NCBI GenBank assembly: GCA_034359265.1
Contig: CP136895.1
Location: 6,946,501 to 7,010,500, forward strand
Direction: 5' to 3'
Length of the DNA stretch: 64,000 nucleotides
DNA from: Canna indica
Taxonomy: Eukaryota > Streptophyta > Magnoliopsida > Zingiberales > Cannaceae
The position numbers and the translations under genes are program-made. The notes under the pieces were generated by a model. That model did not search any database and was not told the origin of the DNA. It worked only from the letters and a program-made list of their open reading frames with translations. Every line of letters begins with the position of its first letter. The stretch's first letter is position 1. Below are positions 35,194 to 46,840 of this stretch, piece by piece.

Positions 35194-35476
35194 GGGAAAA
35201 GGTCTAAAATGGTCATTAAACTTTTTCAGAATTTTCACATTGGTCCCATAATTTTTTTTCGAGTCAATTGGGTCCCTAAAGATTTGTAAACACCACTTTG
35301 GTCCCTGACCCTGCTGTTAAAAAAACCACATCACTTTGGTCCCTGGGCCTTGGTCATGACCAGGGATCAAAGTGACGTTTACAAATCTTTAAGGACCCAA
35401 TTGATTCGAAAAAAAAGTTGTGGGACCAATGTGAAAAATCCTAAAAAGTTTAGGGACCATCTTAGACATTTTCCCT
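35194..35476. mobile_element. 283-bp foldback MITE with 8-bp target duplication
   Basis: It is almost a complete hairpin: GGGAAAAGGTCTAAAATGGTC at the left pairs with GACCATCTTAGACATTTTCCC at the right, and TTTGGTCCCTG occurs near both sides of the centre. AAATATTA flanks both ends (35186-35193, 35477-35484). Confidence 0.85.
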
Positions 35477-36211
35477 AAATATTATTATAAGTAAATATAT
35501 TCAGTTTTATTAAGAAGGGTATTTTGGTCATTTAACTTTTTTTTTATTATTGCTTATCTATTCCTTATGCTAACCAAACAAAGTAATCATATTTTTGGTC
35601 TATTTACAATGTCAACTAAACAAAGTGATATTATTCATTGTCTATTCCTTTTCCTTGTCTATTTTTATTCCCTATGAATTCACTTCATCCAATCAAACGC
35701 ACCCTCAACTGCTTGCCCATATAGTTTGTTTTGCAGTACCTGAGATCGTTATTGTTGGTGTTGGTTGGTGCTTTAAATTCATGTTACCTTATCTTAGATT
35801 TCTTTTAATGTAATATTCTTTATGGAACTGGAACTATTAAGCTTAAACTTTGACATTCTTATATTTGCATTTTCTTAGACGATCTAGATTCTAGTTGACC
35901 TTCTGCTTGATAAGATCCAGTAAGTAAGTTATATGAGACTCTGATGGTACAAACAATATGCTGATTTCATGCATGATAATCATTTTCTACAGGTGGAAGT
36001 AATGAAATATGCTATATTAATTAGTTATGCTGCTTGTGTAGATTTCACAAAAAAATAAGGACATTACTTATTGACGCATTACTAAATTACTTTCCTTGTA
36101 ATTGTTCATGCTGTATTATAGTGATGGAGTTGATTTCCTTTATATTTTTTTTGATAATTAGTCGTCTCCAAGTCGAACTTATGAGCTGACATGTTTCCCA
36201 TTTGAATTTAG

Positions 36212-36656
36212 TAATCACATGAGAAGCCGCAGGTGGAGGACAGCCTTTGCCTTGGACACAGGTGGATCCCCAAGCAACAACGACCAAGAGAACCCAGAAG
36301 GAGGTAACACCGGCCTTGGCAGGACAAGACTGGGCATTATCGTTCGAGCTGCTGCCGTGCAGCTTCTTGAAAAGCTAAATGCTGCGAGAAAGAACTTTCC
36401 GATGAAAATATTCCTCCTCCTCTTGGGTTTCTACACGGCCAATGCTCTAGCGACAATCCTAGGCCAGACCGGCGATTGGGATGTCCTGGTTGCCGGCGTG
36501 GTGGTAGCGACAATCGAAGGAATCGGCGTGCTTATGTATAGAAAACCTTTCACTAAGCCACTAGGAAGATTTCAATCCTTAATTGTGATGGTGAACTACT
36601 GGAAAGCTGGTGTATGCTTGGGTCTCTTTGTCGATGCCTTCAAGCTAGGAAGTTAG
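36212..36656 (+). CDS. YCF20-like: YCF20-like (DUF565) chloroplast protein, last exon
   Basis: An open exon after an acceptor (GAATTTAG at 36211, alternatively CCGCAG at 36232) runs to TAG at 36656. It encodes RRWRTAFALDTGGSP, GLGRTRLGIIVRAA, LLEKLNAARKNFPMKI, then a membrane segment (FLLLLGFYTANALATILG), DWDVLVAGVVVATIEGIG with a second segment, and a third hydrophobic stretch near VNYWKAGVCLGLF. This is the conserved body of plant YCF20-like proteins (Ycf20 in algal plastids and cyanobacteria), which in Arabidopsis affect thermal dissipation of excess light energy. Starting at the ATG at 36219 gives 145 residues without a transit peptide, so upstream coding sequence is expected. The frame here is intact. 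3' UTR probably runs to about 37080. Confidence 0.9.
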
Positions 36657-37719
36657 AACTCAATCGTTTTTTTCCGTAAATCTGGTTTATATCCATCATT
36701 TCCTCTTAAATTTTCTTGGAAATTGCTTTAAGTTTCCACTTTCTACTGATATCAGCTGAGCTGACCCTAACGGGCTGGAACAGATTACTTATTAGGCCGA
36801 ACATGTCACTAAGTCTGGATTCAACCACGTCCAATTTGCAAGCCTCTTACACCAAATTGCACAAAAACGGATAGATGGGAATTAAAACTCTTTTAAGGTT
36901 AGATATTTCCTTTTTTGTGTCAAAGTACTTGTTGTAAAGGGTTGTTCATATGCGTATTCTTTTACTCGCATGTGTTCGTGATAGTATAATGTTCGGATGT
37001 GCATGCGCAAGTGTGAGTGCTCTTTGGAGGTCGCACATCCTTTTCTACAGTTTGTCGCCTCTACATTCTAGATATTACTTGACTAATGACTAGGACAATT
37101 GATTCATAATGTTATTTCCTTGTCTTACTTATTTTGGTAAAATCTGTGAGGTCAAATTTGAGATATGATTCGGATTGTAAAATTTTGTGACAACACAAGA
37201 AAAGAGTTTTGAATGAACAAATATCACTGTGCAGATTTTAAGTTTGAGAATATTTGAGACTATGACACAGGAAAAAGGTGGAGGCACTTACCACATGCCG
37301 CACATGCCTGCCACAGTGTAGATATTTTCTACTGTGTTTGTGGCACGATGGAGGTTGCCAAATTTAACTTTATTTCTTCATGAGTAGAAAGGCATGTAAT
37401 TTATCTCTTTTTTTCCTTAGTTGAAATAATAATAATAATTCTGGAATGCACTTTTCCTACTTTTCAAGGTAAATCTCGTTTGACAGCAAAATAATTTTAA
37501 ATGCTGAAGTTTTTATTTTTTTGGACTCTTGATTTCATTTGTTTAGTCTTCATTTCTCGATAGATTTTGTAAGTAAATAAATATTAACGAAGATGAAGTT
37601 TCTCCTGAAAATATTGATGGCGTTTGATTGTTTGTAATAGAAATTTCTGCTAATTTAATTGCAGTATAAATGAATTAAATTTGATTTGATAATTACCTAT
37701 AATTAATGCACTTGATTTA
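36657..37719 (+). other. YCF20-like 3' UTR and flank
   Basis: No further coding sequence. The first few hundred bases are probably 3' UTR; the remainder shows nothing recognisable. Confidence 0.5.
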
Positions 37720-38055
37720 TGGGAAAAATGGTAAATTTGTCTTGAAGTATTAGAAAATAAACAAATTTGTTCTTTAATTATTGTTTAATCAAAATTTTCC
37801 TTGACATTACATAATTAGATTAATTTTGTCATTTTTCTTAATGAAAATTCATGTCAGCAAACAGAAGTCAATGTGGCAAGTGAAGCTTGGTCACATAAGA
37901 TGCACGGTGGAAAATGACATGTGACAATTATGTACTAACAAAAGTAATTTTGGTCCAAAACATATTTAAGGGGTAAATTTGTATATTTTTTAAATATTTT
38001 AGGGATAAATTTGTACATTTTTAATACTTCAGAGGTAAATTTAACCATTGTTTTT
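37720..38055. mobile_element. Foldback MITE, family 2, copy 1
   Basis: ATGGTAAATTTGTCTTGAAG at the left pairs with CTTCAGAGGTAAATTTAACC at the right. The middle holds GTCAGCAAACAGAAGTCAATG and GCAAGTGAAGCTTGGTCACA, matched in inverse by the copy at 38845. Confidence 0.6.
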
Positions 38056-38258
38056 TTTATATATTATTATCATTAATGTGGTTCTAATTAACACTATAAG
38101 AATAATGTTGATATCATCTTTACCAAAATCAAAAAAATATAAACTTGACCATTATACTTTCTGTTGTAAAAATAATATTTTTTTTTAATTGTTTACTCAA
38201 AGATATGAATTATCAACTTTAGTCACGTGTCACTGTAATAAGAAACCAACCAACAAAG

Positions 38259-38425
38259 TAGGGATGAGTTCGGATCGAAATATAAATGTCTCAGTTTTAG
38301 TCCCGAATATGAAGCATCCTGATTTTGTCCCGGTCCCGATATAATTTTGAACTGGGATGAAATTTTTCTCAAACTTTTGGGTCGGGCCGGATCGAATCGG
38401 GACGTCCCAACCTGTGCTCACCCCA
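38259..38425. mobile_element. Small hAT-like MITE
   Basis: Ends TAGGGATGAG and GCTCACCCCA, with near-identical 8-bp flanks (ACCAACAA at 38249-38256, ACCAACAG at 38425-38432). The interior has GTCCCG / CGGGAC complements. Confidence 0.5.
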
Positions 38426-38844
38426 CCAACAGAACATGCAATAGTAACCATGAGAAACTATAAACTAAAAAATAAAAAATCTCATTAATCTTGTATTAAG
38501 CACATGGAAGAAGAAAATTAATAAATAAATAAAAGAAGCAAAAATAAATAGCAAATGATATCATGAGCTAAGATGTTAGCTAAATACGACAACATCATCA
38601 CGATTTACAAAAGCAAGCATTACCATTCTGTTACTAATAATTAAATTTAATCAAGTTTTTTATTTTAGTAATCAAGATATATTTTTTTGAATATTATTTT
38701 TGTTTCATCTTAAAAATCTATTTTTCTCAAGAAATTCACTGAAGTATTTGTTTAAATTCTAATGTATAAGTCAAACTTTCAAAAATCGTGTGATAAACAT
38801 AAAACACGTTGATTGGACAATATATAGATTTTATTCAACGAAAA

Positions 38845-39146
38845 ATGACCAAATTTGCTCCTAGAGTATTGAAAAAGGTGCAAACTTGCCTCTTAAATAT
38901 GTTTTAGGCCAAAACTGTCATTGTAAGTACATAACTGTAGCTTGTCATTTTTTATCGTGACATCTTATGTGACCGAACTTCACTTGCCACGTTGGCTTCC
39001 GTTTGCTGACGTGGACTTTCGTTAAAAAAAAAGGGCAAAAATGATTCAATTATGTAACGAGTGTAATTTTGGTCAAAAACATAGTTAATGAATAAATTTA
39101 TATATTTTTTAATATTTTAGGAGCAAATTTGATTATTTTCTCATAT
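38845..39146. mobile_element. Foldback MITE, family 2, copy 2
   Basis: CAAATTTGCTCCTAGAGTATTG at the left pairs with AATATTTTAGGAGCAAATTTG-like text at the right. CACTTGCCACGTTGGCTTCC and GTTTGCTGACGTGGA match the 37.7-kb copy in inverse orientation. Confidence 0.6.
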
Positions 39147-39813
39147 TTCATATTTGTTGTTAAATTTAAAAAATTGTAAGTTACAGGGATAAGAACCTAC
39201 GTATAGAATATGCACGTTGCAAGTATGGCCCATCATGTCACTTAACTCTTCCTTTGTTGGTCCTCGCATCAACACAATACCTTCAATCCTCCTCGTTCTT
39301 ATGATCCAATACCGCAAGTTCACACTAGAGGTGGTAATGGGCCGGGCCCGCCCATGGGCGGCACGGGCCCAGCCCGGTTGTGCCCAGGAGACGGGTCGGG
39401 CTCGCCTCCTAGGCACGCGGGCCGTTCTCAGCATGGCACGTGGGCCGAGCACGATCGTAGGCCTGGCGCGTGCCAAACCTAGGTCATGCCCGAGCCAAGT
39501 CTGGCTCAGGCCGACCGATAAAATTTTTAAAAAATTATTCATTAAAATTTTTCTATAAATACCCTTCTTCTTCTTCATTTTTCCTATCTTCATTCTCTTC
39601 TTCAACTCTTTCTCTCAACTCTCAACTCTCAATTCTCAACTCTCAACTCTCTTACTCTCAACAATCTAATTTCATTTACAATCATTCTCAACAACTTTTT
39701 AAGTTCATCAAGGAGACAAGGATTCAAGATTGCTGTCAATTTTTTTTAATCTCTTAAATTTATTTCATTGATTAGTATAATATTTATACTTTTTATATTT
39801 TTAATTTTTACTA

Positions 39814-42800
39814 ATGACGGATAGAAATTTTTCAAGTTATATTTCACAAGCTGGATCAAATATGTTAGAAGAAATGTCTCATACTACTCCAACCACTCCT
39901 ACCACTCAACAAAACCAAAACATATAGATAAGTCCATCTATTAATTTATGTCCATCAGGTAAAAAAAAAGTATGGTATGAGAATATTTTGAGAAAATTAT
40001 TGAAGCTGATGACACCATAACAAAAGCCCGGTGCAAAAAATGTCAAAAAATTCTTTCGGCTTCAACAATGTTATAACCAAAATTTTATTAATTTTGTTCA
40101 ATTGGCTTCGTAGCAGGAAAATGAAGACTTAAGGCGGACAAGTTAGCGAAGTCTCGAGCGATTCTTGGTAATGTTTAAATTAAAAAAAAAATTGGAAAAA
40201 ATTTCATATATATTATTTCTGCAATTCTGGATTTCAAGGCGGACTCGGTGGTTCGATTGGGGTTCGAATCGGACTTAAATCAGACTCAAATTGGGCTTTT
40301 TCTAATTAATCTAAGTATAGGAGTAAAAAGGTATCTTGGGGTTAATTAAACCCCAAGTTATAAGTAGAGAGGGGGTGCGGCTGGGCGACAGAACACCCGA
40401 CCGAGACGTAGCGGCGCAAGGAGGAGGGGCGAGCGGATCTCAGTCGGTCGTGGCAATTCGTCGGTGACCGCTGTCGGAGGAATCAATTTCACTCGTCCTC
40501 CTTTTCATCTTCCCTAAATCGGTGAGTGATTTAACCTCCTCTTTCCTTGCTTTTGGATGTCAAGCCGCCGCCTCCCCATTCTTGTTCTTGCTTGATTTCA
40601 CTGCCAAATCTAATGTGAATCTGTTATATCTAGAAGTTTTCTTGTTGTTGCATGGTTGTTGTGTTGATTTGGTTGGTTCTCAGTCATTGCTAACCTTCAA
40701 TTAGGGCTAGGTGCCTCCTTCCCTGCTCAAGGTCGCTTGACCAAGAACAGGGCCGAGCGCCTCTCCCCTGTTCCAGGTCGCTCGGCCAAGAAGCAAGGGT
40801 TGTACGCTCCTTTCCCGTACTAAAAAATCTCATGTCCGAGAGTAGGGGCAGGTGCCATGGTTGTTTGTTGCAGGTGCAAAATCTAGACTGCATGTTTGCC
40901 ATGTTTGCTCGACAAATACTAAGACAGTATACACCAAATTAGAGACCCTAAACTGAGTGATTGGAATTTAATCAGACAGACATACTGTTACACTTAGTTT
41001 AGGGACGAACACAGGAGATATAGGTTGAATAAATGTACAGACAGATTCCTCTTGTTATGTTCAACATATGGATGCTATTCCTTATAATATGTAAGTGTCA
41101 TTGCTGGATTTATTGTGCACATAGGGTTGTTTGATTATTTCATGAGTTGCCTTACTTACATGCTATGGATGAGACTTGTGTTTTTTTTACTTGAGGATAT
41201 TAAGGGCTCTAGGTGGCCCTGGAACAGTTTACAGACATGCAAATGTACACATTTATCTTATTTTATAATTATATGCATATATTGTAGCTTGGTTGAAAAG
41301 GCATGTATGTGTATGTGGATGTGGACCGGGAAGCTCGTTAACCGCCACACTGACGACCGACCCGGGTGGCAAAGAGCGGGGAGTACGCTGAGACAATTAA
41401 AGATGATCAGCGCCCGACTCATAGACCGACGGGTCTCTAGATGATCGGACCGACGGGTCCTTGGATCGGGAAGCTCGTTAGTACTACCACGCTGACGATC
41501 GACTCGGGTGGCTTGCATGAATAGTTGAATGACTTTATTGTTGTTTATCTCATGTTAGGATTATTAATATGCTCTTACTAGTTGTTGCTTAGGTGGATGC
41601 ATGGTTACACTGAGTATATCTGTATTTCCTTGGCGCACCTCATTCTGCTTATGAAACATTGGGTTTATAGCATACACATATATAACTGCCGATTTGCATT
41701 TTTGAGCATGGCTGCAGGAGATTATATCACTCACTAAGTCCTAGTTGGACTTACTGTTTATTTCACTACTTTGCAGCACCAGAGCGTAATCAGGCAGATA
41801 CTGGAGTACCGTAGCGCAGTTGGTGGCGTCAGGGACGACGGATCTCATGACACGTCGTGGTCGAGAGTTATGTTGAGTCCATTTGATCATATTTAATCTT
41901 TTCTTTTCTTTTGTAAATGGACATTTAACGCTATGTTTCCTCTTTGAATGTCAAATATTTGTTTATGATTAGTTAATTGGTTCATTTTAAATGAGTTTGA
42001 ACATATGTAGTTAACAGATTTTTTATGGTTTTGATTTGGAAATTTTGATCATTTATGTTTATTGTAAGAAACTAGTCTCTTATTTTTTCCAAAATTTTGT
42101 ATTTATTGGTCATGATGTTGGGTTAGGCTTCGGGGTACCTGTAGTACTCTGGCCGGTTACGCCTATGTTTTTAGGGTGTGACAAATAATATGAGGAACTG
42201 GTCATCTTTTACGTCATGCAAAGGGTCATGACAATAAGATTGCACAAGCTCAACAAATTCTTAATTTATCTTCTTCTAGTTTAACAACTTTTTCGTATGA
42301 TCATGATTTTCAACGTCGAGAATTTACAAAATTAATTATTTCAAAGTGGATCTCCTTTTAGTTTTGTTGATCAACCAAGATTTTCTACTTCGATTCAAAA
42401 TATTTTACAACCAAAATATAAAAAAATTACTCGAAATACAATGAAAAGTGATGCTTTAAAATTATTTTTTATATATAGAGAAAATATAATAACTAGTTTT
42501 CAAAATAATAAATCAAAAATTTTCTTTAACATCTGATGTTTGATATAGTCAATGTACTACTAATTCTTACATTTGTGTTACTGCGCATTGGATTGATGAA
42601 AAATTTATTTTGCAAAAAAGAATAATTAGTTTTAAAGTTTTTGAATATCGAAACACTTCTATTACCACTTTTTTGCTATTAGATTTGTAACATCTTTCTA
42701 TAATATAAATGATAAAAAAATTCGATTAGTTTTGATAATGCTAGTAATAATGATGCTGCTATTCTTCCCCTTATACAATTATTTAAGCCAATATTAGATG

Positions 42801-43965
42801 GTGAGTTCTTTCATGTTCGTTATGTTTGTCATGTTCTTAATTTATGTGTACAAGATGGTTTAAAACTAATAAATATACATGTAGAAAAAATAAGAGATGT
42901 TATTAGATATATGCGTTTTTCAAAAGCAAGAACACAATAATTTAAAAAATTATGTCAATCTTTTAATAAATCATTTAAAAAATTTAATGAATGTTATTAC
43001 TAGATGAAATTCAACATATCATATGCTTATGTCTACTATAAAATATCAAGAGATCCTTACAATGTTTTACAATAAAAATATGCCCAGTGATCCAATTAAC
43101 GATAATGATTTGTTTATTGTTGGACATATTACTCAAATTTTAGAACTTTTTAATAAAGCTACCGAACAACTTTTCGGTGTTTATTATCCTACATGTAATT
43201 TAACTCTTTCACATATAATTCGTATTAGTGAAGTATTTTCTTCGTATAGATATCATCCTTTATTTGCACAAATTATTTCTTTAATGTAATCTAAATTTAA
43301 AAAGTATTGGTCAGATATACCTACTTTATTTTGTTTAACAATATGTTTAGACCCTAGAATGAAAATTGATGGTTTAAATATGTTGTTAGATGATTATTAT
43401 AAGAATATGGAATTAGATAATGTTGAAGAAAAAAAATATATAATTTCGAATTTATTGAATTCTTTGTTTGTATTTTACGCTTCAAAATTTGATGATATAA
43501 TTACAAATAAGACAACATCTTCTTCTTCTAGATTAAGAGATAATAGTGGAAATAGTATTAATTATCTACTTGATCGTAGGATAAAAAAACTAAATCTACT
43601 AATTTCAATGAATTAGCTTTTTTTTAGATCATAATTATTTTGAATAAATAGATTATAATAAGATTTTAGCATGGTGGAAAAAATAAGAAAATGTATACCC
43701 TATTGTTTCCATCATGGTACGCGATAAACTAACTGTTCATGTATCTACAGTAGTTTCTGAATCTTGTTTTAGTGCAGGAAATAGAATTCTCGATGAAAGA
43801 AGGAGTCGAATGAGTGCAGAAACGGTTGAAATATGCATTTGCTTAAAAGACTAGTTGGATGCTGAAGATAGATTACAAGATAAGAGAGGACATGATACTT
43901 CATCATCAGAAGAGGAGGAAGCTCAAACAAGCGAAGCTGGTGCTGCTGGTCCAAGTACAAGTTAA
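39814..43965 (+). pseudogene. hAT transposase, broken and interrupted
   Basis: It starts MTDRNFSSYISQAGSNMLEE. A BED zinc finger (KARCKKCQKILSAST ... GTGHLLRHAKGH) is split by the LTR at 40069-42183. The central part includes FYHVRYVCHVLNLCVQDGL-like text near 42820 and an 85-codon open piece at 43359-43616 (MKIDGLNMLLDDYY). The hAT dimerisation region near 43700-43860 reads DKLTVHVSTVVSESCF and NRILDERRSRMS, and the end is GAAGPSTS before TAA at 43963. Numerous stops and frameshifts lie between (for example after QNQNI), so the element cannot move itself. Confidence 0.85.
40069..42183. mobile_element. Solo LTR (Ty3/gypsy Del/Tekay-like) in the hAT
   Basis: It begins TGTTATAACC and ends AGGGTGTGACA, the TG...CA form. 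The 3' part (GGGGTACCTGTAGTACTCTGG, GTTACGCC) has the style of Del/Tekay LTRs. It interrupts the hAT BED finger precisely; reading resumes across it. Flanks AACAA and AATAA differ by one base. No internal coding region exists, so it looks like a solo LTR. A duplicated GGGAAGCTCGTTA...GGGTGGC segment lies at 41329-41375 and 41468-41512. Confidence 0.7.
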
Positions 43966-44435
43966 ATCACCGGGACTACGGGTGATTAAAAATGTACAAA
44001 GAACTCAATAGACCTGATCCTTCTATAGTTTAATCATTGGGGAGTATAAGTTTAGCTATAGAAGGTACGTAAGCAACCTTTTAAGGTGCGATCTATTATG
44101 ATATTAAAAAAATTATTTTATCATTGAATTGATATTTTTTAATTAAAGATAAATAAAAATTCATTATAATTTGATTTTTTTAAAAAAATATTTTTATTAA
44201 TTTGTAATGCGTTATAATGTTACATATAAAAAATGTGTTAAAAAATATATAATAAAACTTAGTAAAATGGTTAAACTATCTCAAATAAAACTAGAGATCT
44301 AAGTTCAAAACTCACTCGTAATCATTAATTTTTAAATTTAAATTTAAATATTTAAATATTTTAATTTTAATTTTTGGGTCGGGCCTGCCCGTAGCATATT
44401 CAAGCCGTGCCAGGCACAGCCCGTTGCCACATCTA

Positions 44436-45524
44436 GTTCACACTATTGGTACCAAGTTCTCAATTGAAGAAGTCACTCGACCTTCTCTGTCATGCAATTT
44501 CTTTCATTCATAGTCTTACGTTCGTATCGTTAATTCGGAAATTTCTGAACTTCCTTCGTTTTAATCTAAAATTCAATATGATGTTCGGAAAAATATAATG
44601 TTTGTTATTCCTTTTTATACTTAACAGTTTTAGTTTCGCTCATGAGTATTTTATATGTATTGATTTAAAAGTAATTAATGAGTTTTAATAGAATCATGGC
44701 GCAATTAGGATTTATAGAGTATGGGTTGCATTTTTCTTATTAGCACGATGCACACGTAAACGTAAAAAATAGACGCATTAACGCTCACATAAAGCACTAA
44801 TCATTTATTGACAACATAGTATAATCACTAGTGTTTGGCATATTACTTGATAATATTATAATGATAATTCATATTATTCAAATATGTGAAACAAAATAAT
44901 ATTATATTATCGATAAATTTAATAATATATCTTATTAGTATTTTTTGACTTCATAAAAGATTATCAAAATACTATTATTAAAATTTGATGGTACTATTAT
45001 TAGAATGTCCTAACTAAATAGGATAATACGCGGGGGCTTTGAAAATTTAAAACTAAATTGTTGTACTTCAAACACCCTCTAATATCTACGTGTGGGTCAA
45101 TGATGATACATATTATTAAATAATACTTTTTTATTCAATATTGAATATTTATTGTGAACAATAATTTTTTTAACTAAATATACTTTATTTTTTAAATAAT
45201 TATAACTTTTATAGTATATGTTATTATATTTATATTATATATTATAATATTTTTTAAAAAAATATAATGATATTTGTTTTTATCATTTTTCTCTAATGGT
45301 ATATAGAATGGAAATTTGAAATAACCAAATAGTGAATTGGAATGGTGCATGTACTCGAAAAGAGAATATAAAAAAATGATAACAATAAAATAAAGCCAAA
45401 AAGGCTGCAAACAAAGATTAAAAGAAGGAAAAGGAAGACAGCGCAGTGTGATGTCTCTTCTCAGTCACCACTCACCAGCACCCAACCCTGTTATCGCTTT
45501 TATCGCTTACTGCTTACGCTACCA
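44436..45524. other. Intergenic DNA right of the hAT
   Basis: 44436-45420 is AT-rich with nothing recognised. A GC rise begins near 45420. Confidence 0.4.
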
Positions 45525-45850
45525 TGCCATCATCGTCGTCATCATCATCCACCAGACCACCACACCGTAAACAAATCGCCCAACACCACGAACCCCGCTG
45601 CCGAAGCGCTGCTTCCGCCTGCATGCCCAGCGTTCTCCCGGCAGCGGCGGCGGCGGCGCGGCTCGAGGATTTGAGCGATCGAGGAGCTTAGCTAAGGAGG
45701 GCGCCGATTACGTCACCAGCGACATTAGGGAAGGCACGTGGTGGGGGCCCGGGGCGCTGCCACCGAGGGAGGCGGCGCTTTTGCCGGCCGGCCCGGTTCG
45801 CGTGGAGGTGGACCGACATCCCCTGCGTGCTGACGTATGCTTTAGTCGCT
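45525..45850 (+). other. GC-rich relic of an unrecognised gene
   Basis: The plus strand from an ATG at about 45522 encodes MPSSSSSSSTRPPHRKQIA and then, past PAAAAAARLEDLSDRGA, a TAG. In the next frame, reading continues EGADYVTSDIREGTWWGPGA, LPPREAALLPAGPVRV and EVDRHPLRADV before AT-rich DNA. The text looks like the start of a GC-rich host gene (Ser run, Ala run, then folded-looking sequence) broken by one frameshift. I do not recognise the family, and no transposon ends were found around it. Confidence 0.4.
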
Positions 45851-46840
45851 GCTTATTATTAATGTGCGACGAAACTCGACGTCCGTACATTATAATTTGT
45901 CGGAACGGTCGTATACTACTAAATAAAAAAAATATAATTTTTATAATTAATATAATATAACGATATTAAAATATATGTATTTATAAAAATATTTTGAAAT
46001 ATTCATAAATATATTTATAAATTTGACATATATTTTGTTCTTCTAATTCTTTTTGCCATCAAATTTTGCACCGTATAAATTATATTTTCATCCATTTCTA
46101 TACTATACCGTACGCGTACAATATTAACTCATCTATTTTCAAGACGTAATAAATCAAAATTCCATCAATCATTTTTGACACATTTTCTCGATGTTTTTAA
46201 AATTTTTTGTGTCTAAAATATTTTCAACACGAAAATAATAACTTACGAGAAGTTTCTGTGCTTCATAGGTTATAACATCTTATTATTATACGATCGTGCT
46301 TTATATATTCATATATGACAAGGAATTAATAAATAAAAATATGTGTGATTAAATATTAATAATAATTTATCAAAAACTAAAACTCTATAATTCAGAATTA
46401 TCATAACTATAATAGGTTTTAAGATGTATCAAAATATGATTTTTTTTAATGGTAATATTTTTAGTGTTCATTGTTTTATTTTAGTTAAATAATTCGAAAT
46501 AAATATGATATATTATTTTAATAAAATAAAATATTAAAAATATTGATAAATAAATTGTATTATAATATGGTTCAATAGTTAAAAAAATAATTCAGATTAT
46601 CTTACACAGTTGAAACTAAATGTTACAAATAGAATTAAATTTATCTTTTTCCAAAAATTTATTTAAAAATAATTCAAAAGATTAAAAAAATAACTCATAT
46701 TAGACATAATCATTAAGATAAAATAAACTACTATGAAAGTGTAAAAACTAATAAAACTATACTGAATGTATCACATAAGAACAACAGTCTTTGTTTGTGA
46801 TATTCATTATTTTGTTTTTTCGTGAATTTCAAAAGTAGTT
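45851..46840. other. AT-rich intergenic DNA
   Basis: Nothing recognised; the sequence is A/T-dominated up to the CACTA B insertion site. Confidence 0.5.

Larger units (their letters stand above)
33514..35704. mobile_element. PIF/Harbinger-like MITE enlarged by two nested elements
   Basis: The left end GGCAGTGTTTGGTTCA and the complement of the right end (GGGTGCGTTTGATTGG) resemble GTTTGGTT-type Harbinger ends. TCA flanks both sides (33511-33513, 35705-35707), which fits a TNA target. The 34022-35078 and 35194-35476 elements interrupt it. GGGGAATG..TATTCC motifs recur at both ends (33540-33690, 35560-35680). Confidence 0.5.
30777..36211. other. Probable intron or upstream region loaded with transposons
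   Basis: Unlisted stretches (30780-31690, 31845-32837, 33349-33513, 35705-36210) are AT-rich without coding signal. Embedded elements are listed separately. TGGTATCAGCGC at 32538 resembles a copia primer-binding site but lacks a neighbouring LTR end. Confidence 0.4.
39326..44435. mobile_element. hAT (Ac-like) transposon with nested LTR
   Basis: The left end TAGAGGTGGTAATGGGC and the complement of the right end (TAGATGTGGCAACGGGC) are hAT terminal repeats. The 8-bp duplication GTTCACAC is exact on both sides (39318-39325, 44436-44443). Subterminal regions are rich in GGGCCGGGC and GGCACGGGC. Excluding the 2.1-kb nested LTR it is about 3.0 kb, a normal hAT size. Confidence 0.92.

Noticed and set aside
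40255..40275. tRNA-like TGGTTCGA / GGTTCGAATC box
   Set aside because: No A box or acceptor stem could be fitted around it.
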